Shown in pieces: positions 32,887 to 40,542 of a stretch of 64,000 bases of DNA (positions are counted from its first letter, which is position 1; the number at the start of each line of letters is the position of its first letter). Source of the stretch: Ascidiaceihabitans sp029251465. GTDB lineage: Bacteria > Pseudomonadota > Alphaproteobacteria > Rhodobacterales > Rhodobacteraceae. The stretch is from NCBI RefSeq assembly GCF_042932805.1, contig NZ_CP170635.1:32313-96312 (forward strand). Direction: 5' to 3'. Made by a program: the position numbers and the translations under genes. The notes below the pieces were generated by a model that was not told where the DNA came from, did no database searches, and was given only the letters and a program-made list of their open reading frames with translations.

Positions 32887-33381
32887 TTAATGACTATGCG
32901 GTTCGTCATCCAGTGAGCCGTGGATCGCAAACTGATCCAACCCTGCATCGCGCGGTTCAATCATCCGAAAGCTTTCCTTGACGCCCGCATCCGTCAATTC
33001 ACGGGCCACAGACAGCAGGGTGTTGGGGTCCTGATTGTCGCACAGCTCGACCATATGCAGAACCTCGTCCTCGGCCACTTGCAGTGCGTCGCCAACGGAT
33101 GGTGCGCCGTACATTTGAACAAAATGTTCTGCGACAGCGACCTTAAGGGCTTCAAATTCTGCGGGCTCAATTTGGGTCACAGCGACAAAAGTCACCCGCC
33201 CAAAGGTTTCCACACCGAGCCACCCGTTGGAAAACGCTTGCCGCGCTTTGCCGGTCAGATCGCCCTCTGACCAATTCGAAAATTCGAACCCGCCAGAAAT
33301 GCACCATTCGCCGGTGCGTGCGGGCGAGTGAAAAACGTTCATGTCGCTTTCGTCAAAATGGATCGCGCGTGCCAGCATCAT
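32887..33381 (-). CDS. Conserved protein of formate dehydrogenase loci (DUF6505-like)
   Basis: A 164-residue acidic protein with no motif that reveals function; it ends in a short His-rich tail (EPHSH). I believe it belongs to the DUF6505 group, which occurs next to alphaproteobacterial formate dehydrogenase genes; the name is from memory. It is the last gene of the minus-strand run DUF6494, Mrp, ligase-like, DUF6505. Its start lies 1 nt from the end of the ligase-like gene. Confidence 0.65.
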   Translation of the reverse strand: MMLARAIHFDESDMNVFHSPARTGEWCISGGFEFSNWSEGDLTGKARQAFSNGWLGVETFGRVTFVAVTQIEPAEFEALKVAVAEHFVQMYGAPSVGDALQVAEDEVLHMVELCDNQDPNTLLSVARELTDAGVKESFRMIEPRDAGLDQFAIHGSLDDEPHSH

Positions 33382-33382
33382 G

Positions 33383-34087
33383 TCAGGTGCCCTCCAGCAA
33401 ATAGGTCAGGGGTATCAGATGGGTGGTTTCAGATGAACGGATCAACATGCCAAAGTTTTCGTCAACGCCCAAAAATGTGCCCGATGTGCCGTTCATTTCA
33501 ATGTCTTCACCAATGCCATGCGCAAGCCCGCGCCAATCTTTGTGCAGGGCGGCGGGGCCATCTTCTATCCATGTGTTGATGCCGACCAACGTGTGTTTGA
33601 CCCAGGATTCGAGCAGATCAACCGCGTTCACATCGGCGCAGCCTTCGGCATAAAGAGCAGTCTGATCCGGGGTATCGCCCGGTGCGTCTGTTTCGGGCCA
33701 CAACGGCAATTCCAAGCCGACGATTAACCATTCCGGTTCAGCCGCGGGTTCTGCGTCCGCGGCCGCAACCCGCAGTTTGGCGCACGTGGCACCGTTTACG
33801 CGCACGCCGCCCGCCCAATCCAAGTGCACGGCGACTTCTGGCGGGGCCAATGCGCCGAGTGCGTTTTGAAACCCAACACCGCACACAGGCAACATTGCCA
33901 TTGCTTGGCCAAGCGGCACATCAGGTGCGAACACCAAGGCGGCGCGCAGCGTATTTGCGCCCAAGTTGTAAACCACCAATCCTGCGTCGCATCCCCGCGC
34001 AGCCTCGGCGCAGGCTTTGTCAAACGGGTCTGTTTGACCTTGCACAGCCAGCCCGCTAAACAGGGGCGGAAAGCTGGGAATGTTCAT
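33383..34087 (-). CDS. Biotin/lipoate ligase-like protein
   Basis: A 234-residue protein resembling the biotin/lipoate A/B ligase fold, with DWAGGVRVNGATCAKLRV in the region corresponding to the ligase catalytic loop and a small C-terminal domain. It is common in formate dehydrogenase loci, where its role is unknown; it may modify a maturation factor. The ATG at 34087 overlaps the Mrp stop. Confidence 0.7.
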   Translation of the reverse strand: MNIPSFPPLFSGLAVQGQTDPFDKACAEAARGCDAGLVVYNLGANTLRAALVFAPDVPLGQAMAMLPVCGVGFQNALGALAPPEVAVHLDWAGGVRVNGATCAKLRVAAADAEPAAEPEWLIVGLELPLWPETDAPGDTPDQTALYAEGCADVNAVDLLESWVKHTLVGINTWIEDGPAALHKDWRGLAHGIGEDIEMNGTSGTFLGVDENFGMLIRSSETTHLIPLTYLLEGT

Positions 34088-35139
34088 GCTTTGCCGGCCT
34101 CGATCAATGCTTTGGCGACGGCCCGAAAGGCTTGGGCTTGGGAGGACTCGGGTTTGGACACCACAATCGGCGCGCCCCCGTCTGCGGCCATACGAATGTC
34201 CAGATGCAGTGGAATTTCTGCCAGCAGCGGCACGCCCAATTTTTCGGCCTCTGCTTTGACGCCGCCATGACCAAAGACGTGTTCCTCGTGACCGCAAGCA
34301 GAGCAGATGTGGGTGCTCATGTTTTCGATCATGCCAATGATTGGCGTGCCCATCTGGTTGAACATGTCGATGCCTTTGCGCGCATCCAGCAGGGCGACGT
34401 CTTGCGGGGTCGAAACGATCACTGCGCCGTCCAAGTCAGCCTTTTGCGCCAGCGTCATTTGCACATCGCCAGTGCCCGGTGGCAGATCAACGATCAGCAC
34501 GTCCAGCGCGCCCCATTGCACCTGCGTCAGCATCTGTTGCAACGCGCCCATCAGCATGGGTCCACGCCAGACAACCGCTTGATCTTCGTTGGTCATGAGG
34601 CCGATCGACATCATCGTCACGCCAAAGTTGCGCAGCGGTAAAATCAGTTTCCCATCCGGGCTTTGGGGGCGGCCTGACACACCTAACATGCGCGGTTGCG
34701 AGGGGCCGTAAACGTCTGCGTCCAGCATGCCGACGCGCCGCCCCTCGGCCGCCAGTGCACAGGCGAGGTTGGCAGCAACGGTTGATTTGCCCACGCCGCC
34801 TTTGCCCGATGCGATGGCGATAATGCGATCCACGCCCGGTACTTTCTGCGGGCCTTCGGGTTCTGATTTGCGATTGGGTTTCAGGTCGGGTGGCGGTGCT
34901 TTTGTGCTGTGCGCAGTCATGATAATCGAGACCGAAGAGACACCGAGTGCCGCTAGTTTTTCTTCGGCGTCCGCCTTGGCGGCCATGAATGGTTCCGGCG
35001 CGTCGACCTCCATGACAAAGCGGACGGCAGCGTCGTCGACGTTCAATGCCCGGACCAAACCAGCCTCGACGATATCAACGCCAGAAGGCGCTTTGACAGT
35101 TTTCAGGCAGGCGAGAACTTCTTCGCGAGACAGCGCCAT
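34084..35139 (-). CDS. Mrp/ApbC-family iron-sulfur carrier ATPase
   Basis: A 351-residue protein with an N-terminal MIP18/DUF59-like domain (about residues 1-80) and a P-loop ATPase domain: deviant Walker A GKGGVGKST at about residue 111, LPPGTGDVQ, and a CSACG motif (CxxC) for binding a bridging Fe-S cluster. It probably delivers clusters to the iron-sulfur-rich formate dehydrogenase. It abuts the DUF6494 gene and overlaps the ligase-like gene. Confidence 0.9.
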   Translation of the reverse strand: MALSREEVLACLKTVKAPSGVDIVEAGLVRALNVDDAAVRFVMEVDAPEPFMAAKADAEEKLAALGVSSVSIIMTAHSTKAPPPDLKPNRKSEPEGPQKVPGVDRIIAIASGKGGVGKSTVAANLACALAAEGRRVGMLDADVYGPSQPRMLGVSGRPQSPDGKLILPLRNFGVTMMSIGLMTNEDQAVVWRGPMLMGALQQMLTQVQWGALDVLIVDLPPGTGDVQMTLAQKADLDGAVIVSTPQDVALLDARKGIDMFNQMGTPIIGMIENMSTHICSACGHEEHVFGHGGVKAEAEKLGVPLLAEIPLHLDIRMAADGGAPIVVSKPESSQAQAFRAVAKALIEAGKA

Positions 35140-35331
35140 TTATACGCCTTCGATCTGGCCGGTCACGACATGTTCAAGATCAATGCCGTCGACTGTCAGT
35201 ATCATCTTTGCCTCAAAGGTTTTCCCCGAAGTGCCGGCGGCGTTGCGCATCGCTTCTTCGATCGCTTGTTGCGACGTCACACCCACCTGTTTGAGAAATT
35301 TACGCATCGACATGTTGAAGTCTTCGCTCAT
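35140..35331 (-). CDS. Small conserved protein of formate dehydrogenase loci (DUF6494-like)
   Basis: A 63-residue protein starting MSEDFNMSMRKFLKQVG, which I recognise as DUF6494-like (name from memory). No catalytic motif is visible. It is the first gene of the minus-strand accessory run and ends directly before the Mrp gene. Confidence 0.75.
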   Translation of the reverse strand: MSEDFNMSMRKFLKQVGVTSQQAIEEAMRNAAGTSGKTFEAKMILTVDGIDLEHVVTGQIEGV

Positions 35332-35426
35332 GGTTTGGCCCTTTGGTGTTCGAGAAATGTTGACGCCTTAACCGTAACGCACCTAGGCTGATATGCAACC
35401 TGACGCATTGGATTGGAGCGGACGGA

Positions 35427-36152
35427 ATGTTGGAAAAAATTGCTGTTTGTGTTGCGCTGCTTGCTGGCCCTGCGGTGGCACAAGACAAGGCGTTCACCCT
35501 GCACGCGCCCGCCACTTTGACGGACACAGGATTTATCAAACACCTGCTGCCACGGTTTTCGTTGAAGACGGGTATTCGCATCACAGCGACGGCGGGTGCG
35601 GGTGAGGCAGCGTTCGGGACCAGCGGCACGCCGGTGTTCAAACAGGGTGAAACCGTTTGGCATTTTACCAAAACCGACGTCCCCCACACAGATACCTTTG
35701 AGGCATGGTTGCTGTCCGATATCGGCAAACGCACCATCGAGGCGTTTGCCCCCGAAGGCGACGCGATGTTCAGTGCAGATGTCGCTTTGCCGGCCAAGGT
35801 TCAAATCGTCGCAATCACGGGGGATGCGCAACTGGGCGAGGCCACCAGTCTCAAGAAATGTGGGCGCTGTCACGTGGTGAATGCCAGCAACCGGATGAAG
35901 GCCATCGGCTCCACCCCGTCGTTCGCATTGATGCGCACGTTTCCCGATTGGCAACAGCGGTTCGAGGCATTCTTCGTGCTGAAACCGCACCCTGCCTTTA
36001 CACAGGTCGCGGACATCACAGAGCCTTTTGCGGCGAACCTGCCGTCGCCCATTGCCCCCATCGAAGTCACGCTGGAACAGATCGATGCGATCATCGCTTT
36101 TGTTGCCACGATAGAGCCAGCCGATCTGGGCGCGCCTATTCAATCTCAGTGA
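35427..36152 (+). CDS. Shrunken tungstate-binding-protein-like domain fused to a c-type cytochrome
   Basis: A 241-residue exported protein (signal peptide about 1-19). Residues 22-118 resemble a TupA/ModA-type binding protein lacking its middle: the start (GFIKHLLPRFSLKTGIRI) matches the TupA N-terminus encoded at 46978, and AWLLSDIGKRTIEAF matches the TupA C-terminus. Residues 119-241 form a small cytochrome c domain with haem motif CGRCH at 145-149 and Met157 or Met169 as possible axial ligand. It may be a periplasmic electron acceptor or oxyanion sensor for the formate dehydrogenase (inference). It overlaps the convergent ferredoxin gene by 7 bp. Confidence 0.7.
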   Translation: MLEKIAVCVALLAGPAVAQDKAFTLHAPATLTDTGFIKHLLPRFSLKTGIRITATAGAGEAAFGTSGTPVFKQGETVWHFTKTDVPHTDTFEAWLLSDIGKRTIEAFAPEGDAMFSADVALPAKVQIVAITGDAQLGEATSLKKCGRCHVVNASNRMKAIGSTPSFALMRTFPDWQQRFEAFFVLKPHPAFTQVADITEPFAANLPSPIAPIEVTLEQIDAIIAFVATIEPADLGAPIQSQ

Positions 36153-38092
36153 TCCTTGCGCTTTGACAAGTAGTCGTCAGATGTGCGCACGCGGGGTCGC
36201 GCGCCGCCCTCAAACGGATTGTTGGTCGAATGGTACTGCGCCTGAATACGGCAATTGTCGCACATCTGGATCATCTTGGCAGCACTTGAGCTGGCAAACA
36301 TTGCGTGCTTGCCTGCCAGTTTTTCGGTGATCTTTTCGACGGTCGATTTGACGCCGAACAGCGTACCGCATTCGATGCAAGGAAACGGCTCTTCTTCGTG
36401 CATGACGCGCTGGGTAAAGGCCGCGTCGGTCAAATCCATTTGCGGCTTTAGCGTGATTGCGTTTTCAGGGCAGATGTTGGCACACAACCCGCATTGCAGG
36501 CACGCGTCCTCTTGGAATCGCAACTGCGGCAAGTCAGAGTTATCGCCCAACGCGCCCGACGGGCAAAGTGACACGCAAGACAGGCACAAAGTACAAGCGT
36601 TCGTATCCACTAGAACCGCGCCATAGGGCGCATTCTCGGGCAGTTCCAGAATGTCGGTGTCCGGTTGCAAAGCTTTCGCCGCGAGCCGCGTAACCTGACG
36701 TCGGGTTCCCATTGGCAAAATTGGGGCACAGGTCAAACAGGCGAGGGGGGGCTGATACAGAAGATCTGAAAACGCATCAGGATCAACAGGTTGCAACAGC
36801 CGCACCGCATCCGCGCCAGCGAGTGATTTTGCCAGAGTGGCTTGCCCTTCGATGACATCAAATTCGGCCCTTGGGGACACGAGGATATCCACATGTTCGA
36901 ACCCGCACGACAACGCAGCCATCATTTCAGCATGCCCAAAACCGGACAACGCGTCGACTTCGATCGGGATCACATTGCTTGGCAAACCACGTCCGAACCG
37001 CGCGGCAAGAGCGATCATTTCTGTGCCGTATTTTTGGTCATGGACCAGCAAACGCGCGTTCTGGCCACCGGCTTTGCGATAGGTTGACGCTAGCGTTGTC
37101 AGGCGCCGAAACAACGTGTCCACGGGGTGTACATCATAGCTGATGGCACCGGACGGGCACACCGCGGAACATGAACCGCAGCCAGCGCAGACCATCGGAT
37201 CAATTGCGACGTGTTCGCCAGCGGATGTGATCGCGCCTGTCGGGCAAACATTCAGACAGTTTGAACAGGCAGGTTGTTCTGCGCGGCTGTGGGCGCAGAT
37301 GCTGGGTTCTAACCTGACGTACAGTGGTTTTTCAAAGGTGCCGGTCATCTGGGATGCAGCGAAAACCGCCTTGGCGACCGCCGATGGATGTGTGGGATCG
37401 GCGCGAAAATATCCCTCTCGTTTTTCGGGGGCGGGAAACATGGCCGTTCCGCCGCTGAGATCCAGAATGACATCACATTCCGACGCGGCACCTGCCAACT
37501 GGTCACCCAGTTCAAACGCGCCGCGACCACCGACAATGACCTGCTGTAGGGTTTCAAATTTCAACGTAAAGCCACCCAACGCACCGGCGGCGCTCCGCAG
37601 GGTTCCCACCACACAATCGAACCGGCGATCTGTAGGGATTTCAGCGCCGTCCGCCAACAAAACAGTCACTGCCAAAGTGTCACAAAGATCGCGCGCCGCA
37701 TCGATTGCAACTGCGCCACCGATGATCATGCATGTACCCTCAGAGATCACGTCAATCGACCTACCGGCTTGCACGGACAAAGCGGCCTCAGCGGCAAGTG
37801 CTGCCATCTTGGGGGTGGTATCCCCTTCACCCCAACCGGCGCGATCGCGAAGATCTACAAAGCCGGGCGTGTCTGTTTCTAACTCTTCGGCAAGCTCTTC
37901 AAATCTTTGACGTTCTTGTTGGCAGGCGATGATTGTATCACCCTGAGAAATCTCTTTGGCGGCGCTGTCAATTTGGGTGCCGCAGAGGTTCGAATATAGC
38001 TTTGAACAGGTCAAGCCAGAGGCGTTGGCGACTTTGTTTGCATCGATGTTTTGGGTTCCGAGGCAGTCGCATAAAATGAGTGTATTGGCCAC
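36146..38092 (-). CDS. Multi-[4Fe-4S] ferredoxin-like protein of the formate dehydrogenase locus
   Basis: A 648-residue cytoplasmic protein. An N-terminal domain with scattered Cys (LCDCLG, LTC, LCG) is followed by two ferredoxin modules, each with a pair of CxxCxxCxxxCP sites (around CSNCLNVCP/CAGCGSCSAVCP and CTLCLSCVSLCP/CLQCGLCANICP), so four [4Fe-4S] clusters. The end has two CxxC pairs (CIEC, CDNC). Relatives accompany alphaproteobacterial formate dehydrogenases. It probably handles electrons during maturation or reduces the enzyme. It is divergent from the DUF3305 gene. Confidence 0.85.
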   Translation of the reverse strand: MANTLILCDCLGTQNIDANKVANASGLTCSKLYSNLCGTQIDSAAKEISQGDTIIACQQERQRFEELAEELETDTPGFVDLRDRAGWGEGDTTPKMAALAAEAALSVQAGRSIDVISEGTCMIIGGAVAIDAARDLCDTLAVTVLLADGAEIPTDRRFDCVVGTLRSAAGALGGFTLKFETLQQVIVGGRGAFELGDQLAGAASECDVILDLSGGTAMFPAPEKREGYFRADPTHPSAVAKAVFAASQMTGTFEKPLYVRLEPSICAHSRAEQPACSNCLNVCPTGAITSAGEHVAIDPMVCAGCGSCSAVCPSGAISYDVHPVDTLFRRLTTLASTYRKAGGQNARLLVHDQKYGTEMIALAARFGRGLPSNVIPIEVDALSGFGHAEMMAALSCGFEHVDILVSPRAEFDVIEGQATLAKSLAGADAVRLLQPVDPDAFSDLLYQPPLACLTCAPILPMGTRRQVTRLAAKALQPDTDILELPENAPYGAVLVDTNACTLCLSCVSLCPSGALGDNSDLPQLRFQEDACLQCGLCANICPENAITLKPQMDLTDAAFTQRVMHEEEPFPCIECGTLFGVKSTVEKITEKLAGKHAMFASSSAAKMIQMCDNCRIQAQYHSTNNPFEGGARPRVRTSDDYLSKRKDH

Positions 38093-38421
38093 GTGAAAGC
38101 TCCCCTTAACGCAGGCCAGAACAGCGGCGCGTTGGGCAATGCTAGACGCGATTCGACCAATCCGTAAACCTCATTTCGTGAACTCTTGTTGGTGCGAGGA
38201 AATGCTGCGTTTGCGAATAAATCCCGTGCGGTCGCGATTGTTTATGAAAAAGCAGACGCAAAACCCTAACCTGCAACGGCTTCAGCAAAAATCGGGGCGC
38301 ATTGTATTTTTCGCAAACCCCGTTGTGATGCATTTTTCACCCCAAAATTGAAAAAGTGCTTTGAGATTGCCCTAGGGTCAGCCAGACTTGTGGCACATCA
38401 AGGACAATAGCCGGAGTTACT
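38093..38421. other. Divergent promoter region of the formate dehydrogenase locus
   Basis: About 330 bp between the divergent ferredoxin-like and DUF3305 genes, with no coding sequence. It is A+T-rich at about 38290-38360. TTGAAA at 38348-38353 with CCTAGG 17 bp later is a weak promoter candidate for the fdh operon. No clear operator palindrome was found. Confidence 0.45.
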
Positions 38422-38982
38422 TTGACGACGTGCAGCCAAAAATCCATTTCGATGCCTCTGGGAATTGTTGTTCGCAGAGCGCCCGGCGTGACGCGCTGGG
38501 TGACGCATGTCTGGAAGGCGGTTGCAGTCTTGCCCGGGGCGGGTGAGGCCGCTTGGAAAGAACTGCGCCGCGACGGTGAGGTTGTTGAATACCATGCCGC
38601 GACTTTGCCGCTTGAGCTATTTCGCACAGACACCGAGGCATATCTGCACGGGCTGTCTGCCAAAATCCCTTCAATCTATGTCGTGATGCGCGAGTCTGAC
38701 AGCGATCAGCCGCTTGACGTCGTGTTGGTCACCGCCTCGCCTTACGAGGCGCAGGACTATGCGGACACCGGTGAAGAATTGGTCGAAAAGGTCGCGATGC
38801 CTGAGGGGCTGATCGCTTGGATCCGTGACTACATCGCGCTGCACCACGAAGACGAAGTGTTTATCAAACGCCGCCGTGACAAATCCAGGATCGATCTGAA
38901 AGAGGATGGAATTGGCGATGCCCGCATCCGCCAGACATCAGATGTGTACCGCGCCCCTTCTGCCAAGGAGGTTGTCCATTGA
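38422..38982 (+). CDS. DUF3305 protein
   Basis: A 186-residue protein of the DUF3305 family, found at the start of many fdh operons. The TTG at 38422 is preferred because GGAG lies five bases before it; an ATG at 38452 has no ribosome-binding site. Its function is unknown, but its fixed place beside DUF3306 and TorD suggests a maturation role. The stop overlaps the next start. Confidence 0.8.
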   Translation: MTTCSQKSISMPLGIVVRRAPGVTRWVTHVWKAVAVLPGAGEAAWKELRRDGEVVEYHAATLPLELFRTDTEAYLHGLSAKIPSIYVVMRESDSDQPLDVVLVTASPYEAQDYADTGEELVEKVAMPEGLIAWIRDYIALHHEDEVFIKRRRDKSRIDLKEDGIGDARIRQTSDVYRAPSAKEVVH

Positions 38983-39578
38983 GCCGCGAGGTTGATTTTT
39001 GGGCCCGCCGCAAGGCAGGGGTACAGGCCGAGGAACAGGCCGCACTTGCTGCAGTGGAACAGCAAGAGTTGCGCGAGCAGCACGCGGTTCTTGAGGAACA
39101 GACTGACGCTGAAATCTTGGCAGACCTGGAATTGCCTGATCCCGACACCCTAAAGATGGGCGACGATTTCTCAGCCTTTATGGCCAAGGCCGTGCCGGAT
39201 CGTATTCGCCGCCGCGCTTTGCGCACGTTGTGGCGCTCTAATCCCGTGCTCGCGAATGTCGATATGCTGGTCGATTACGGTGAGGATTTCACCGACGCTG
39301 CCATGGTCGTCGAAAATATGCAGACGGCCTATCAGGTCGGCAAGGGCATGTTGAAGCACGTTCAGGAAATGGCGCGTCAAGCTGAAGAGCGTGATAATCC
39401 GCCGGTTGAAGAAGAGATCGAGGACGAGGTTGCGGAGGAAGAGGTGCTGATCGCTGAGACCGAAACCGAAGATCCCCACGAGACGATCGCGTTTGTTGAG
39501 GAAGAAGACGACGAGGAACCGCTTGTCGCCCCAACCCTGCGCCGGATGAAATTTACGATCGAGGAGAGCGCTGCGTGA
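38979..39578 (+). CDS. DUF3306 protein
   Basis: A 199-residue protein of the DUF3306 family with a very acidic stretch (about residues 140-180) after a conserved core (DDFSAFMAKAVPDRIRRRALRTLWRSNPVLANVD). The TTG at 38979 is set by a strong AAGGAGG seven bases upstream and overlaps the DUF3305 stop. The stop overlaps the TorD-like start. Confidence 0.82.
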   Translation: MSREVDFWARRKAGVQAEEQAALAAVEQQELREQHAVLEEQTDAEILADLELPDPDTLKMGDDFSAFMAKAVPDRIRRRALRTLWRSNPVLANVDMLVDYGEDFTDAAMVVENMQTAYQVGKGMLKHVQEMARQAEERDNPPVEEEIEDEVAEEEVLIAETETEDPHETIAFVEEEDDEEPLVAPTLRRMKFTIEESAA

Positions 39579-40180
39579 CTGCCGCTGAAGCCATCAAAGT
39601 ACCGAGCGAGGACCGTTTGCGCGCTGACCTCTATAACTTTTTGGGTCTGATCTTGTCCGGCCCGCCGGACCAGCTGTTGCTGGATCAATGCGCTGGCTTG
39701 TCTGGCGATGACAGCGACCTTGGCAAAGCTATTGGCAGTCTGGCCCGGGTCGCCAAGGTATCAAAACCCAAAGCTGTCGAAAGCGAATTCAACGCTTTGT
39801 TTGTCGGGTTAGGACGGGGTGAATTGCTGCCGTATGCCAGCTATTACCTAACGGGTTTTCTCAACGAAAAACCATTGGCGACCCTGCGCACCGACATGTC
39901 CACGCGCGGGATGAGCCGTTCACCAAACGTCTATGAACCCGAAGACAACATCGCGTCTTTGATGGAAATGATGGGCGGCATGATTGTTGGGCGTTTCGCC
40001 ACTCCATCAACGGTCAGCGACCAAAAGACGTTTTTCAACCGCCACATTGCGCCTTGGGCCGGACATTTCTTTTCCGACTTGGAGGCTGCCAAAAACTCGG
40101 TCCTCTATGCCTCGGTGGGCAGTGTGGGTCGGGCATTTATCGAGATTGAGCGTGAAGCGTTCAGAATGACGGCGGCGTGA
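39575..40180 (+). CDS. TorD-family molybdoenzyme chaperone
   Basis: A 201-residue all-helical chaperone of the TorD/DmsD family with the conserved FNALFVGLGRGELLPYASYYLTG and EPEDNIASLMEMM blocks. It should bind the formate dehydrogenase Tat signal and hold the apo-enzyme until the cofactor is inserted. It starts at a GTG overlapping the DUF3306 stop. Confidence 0.88.
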   Translation: MTAAEAIKVPSEDRLRADLYNFLGLILSGPPDQLLLDQCAGLSGDDSDLGKAIGSLARVAKVSKPKAVESEFNALFVGLGRGELLPYASYYLTGFLNEKPLATLRTDMSTRGMSRSPNVYEPEDNIASLMEMMGGMIVGRFATPSTVSDQKTFFNRHIAPWAGHFFSDLEAAKNSVLYASVGSVGRAFIEIEREAFRMTAA

Positions 40181-40235
40181 CGCGTCGCACATCACTGGTG
40201 GGGATGCCTGCCATCAACAAGGAGGGAGACATCCC

Positions 40236-40427
40236 ATGACCAAGAAAACCGAAGACGGCACCAGCCGGCGCGATTTCTTAAAAATTGCCGGCACTGCGGC
40301 GCCTGCAGCGGCTGTGGCACTGAGTGCTGGAACAACAGCGGCCGAGGCCAACCCGGCTGACCCGTCGTCTGGCAAAATGCAAGACACAGCGCACACCCGC
40401 GCCTACCTCGACAGCGCCCGTTTCTAG
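40236..40427 (+). CDS. Formate dehydrogenase region Tat-target small protein
   Basis: A 63-residue protein consisting mainly of a Tat signal (SRRDFLKIAG near residue 10) followed by an Ala-rich hydrophobic stretch and about 25 mature residues. It matches the known family of small Tat targets encoded just before fdhA. GGAGGGAG lies upstream of the ATG. Its role is unknown. Confidence 0.85.
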   Translation: MTKKTEDGTSRRDFLKIAGTAAPAAAVALSAGTTAAEANPADPSSGKMQDTAHTRAYLDSARF

Positions 40428-40542
40428 GACGCCGTTATTGACGACCCACAGACGACTGGTTGCGTGACGCCCGACTGTCTGAGGCCACAATATTAACCAA
40501 GCAAGCAAGGGGATTGCCCCACGCGAGCAAGGGAGGATTAAA

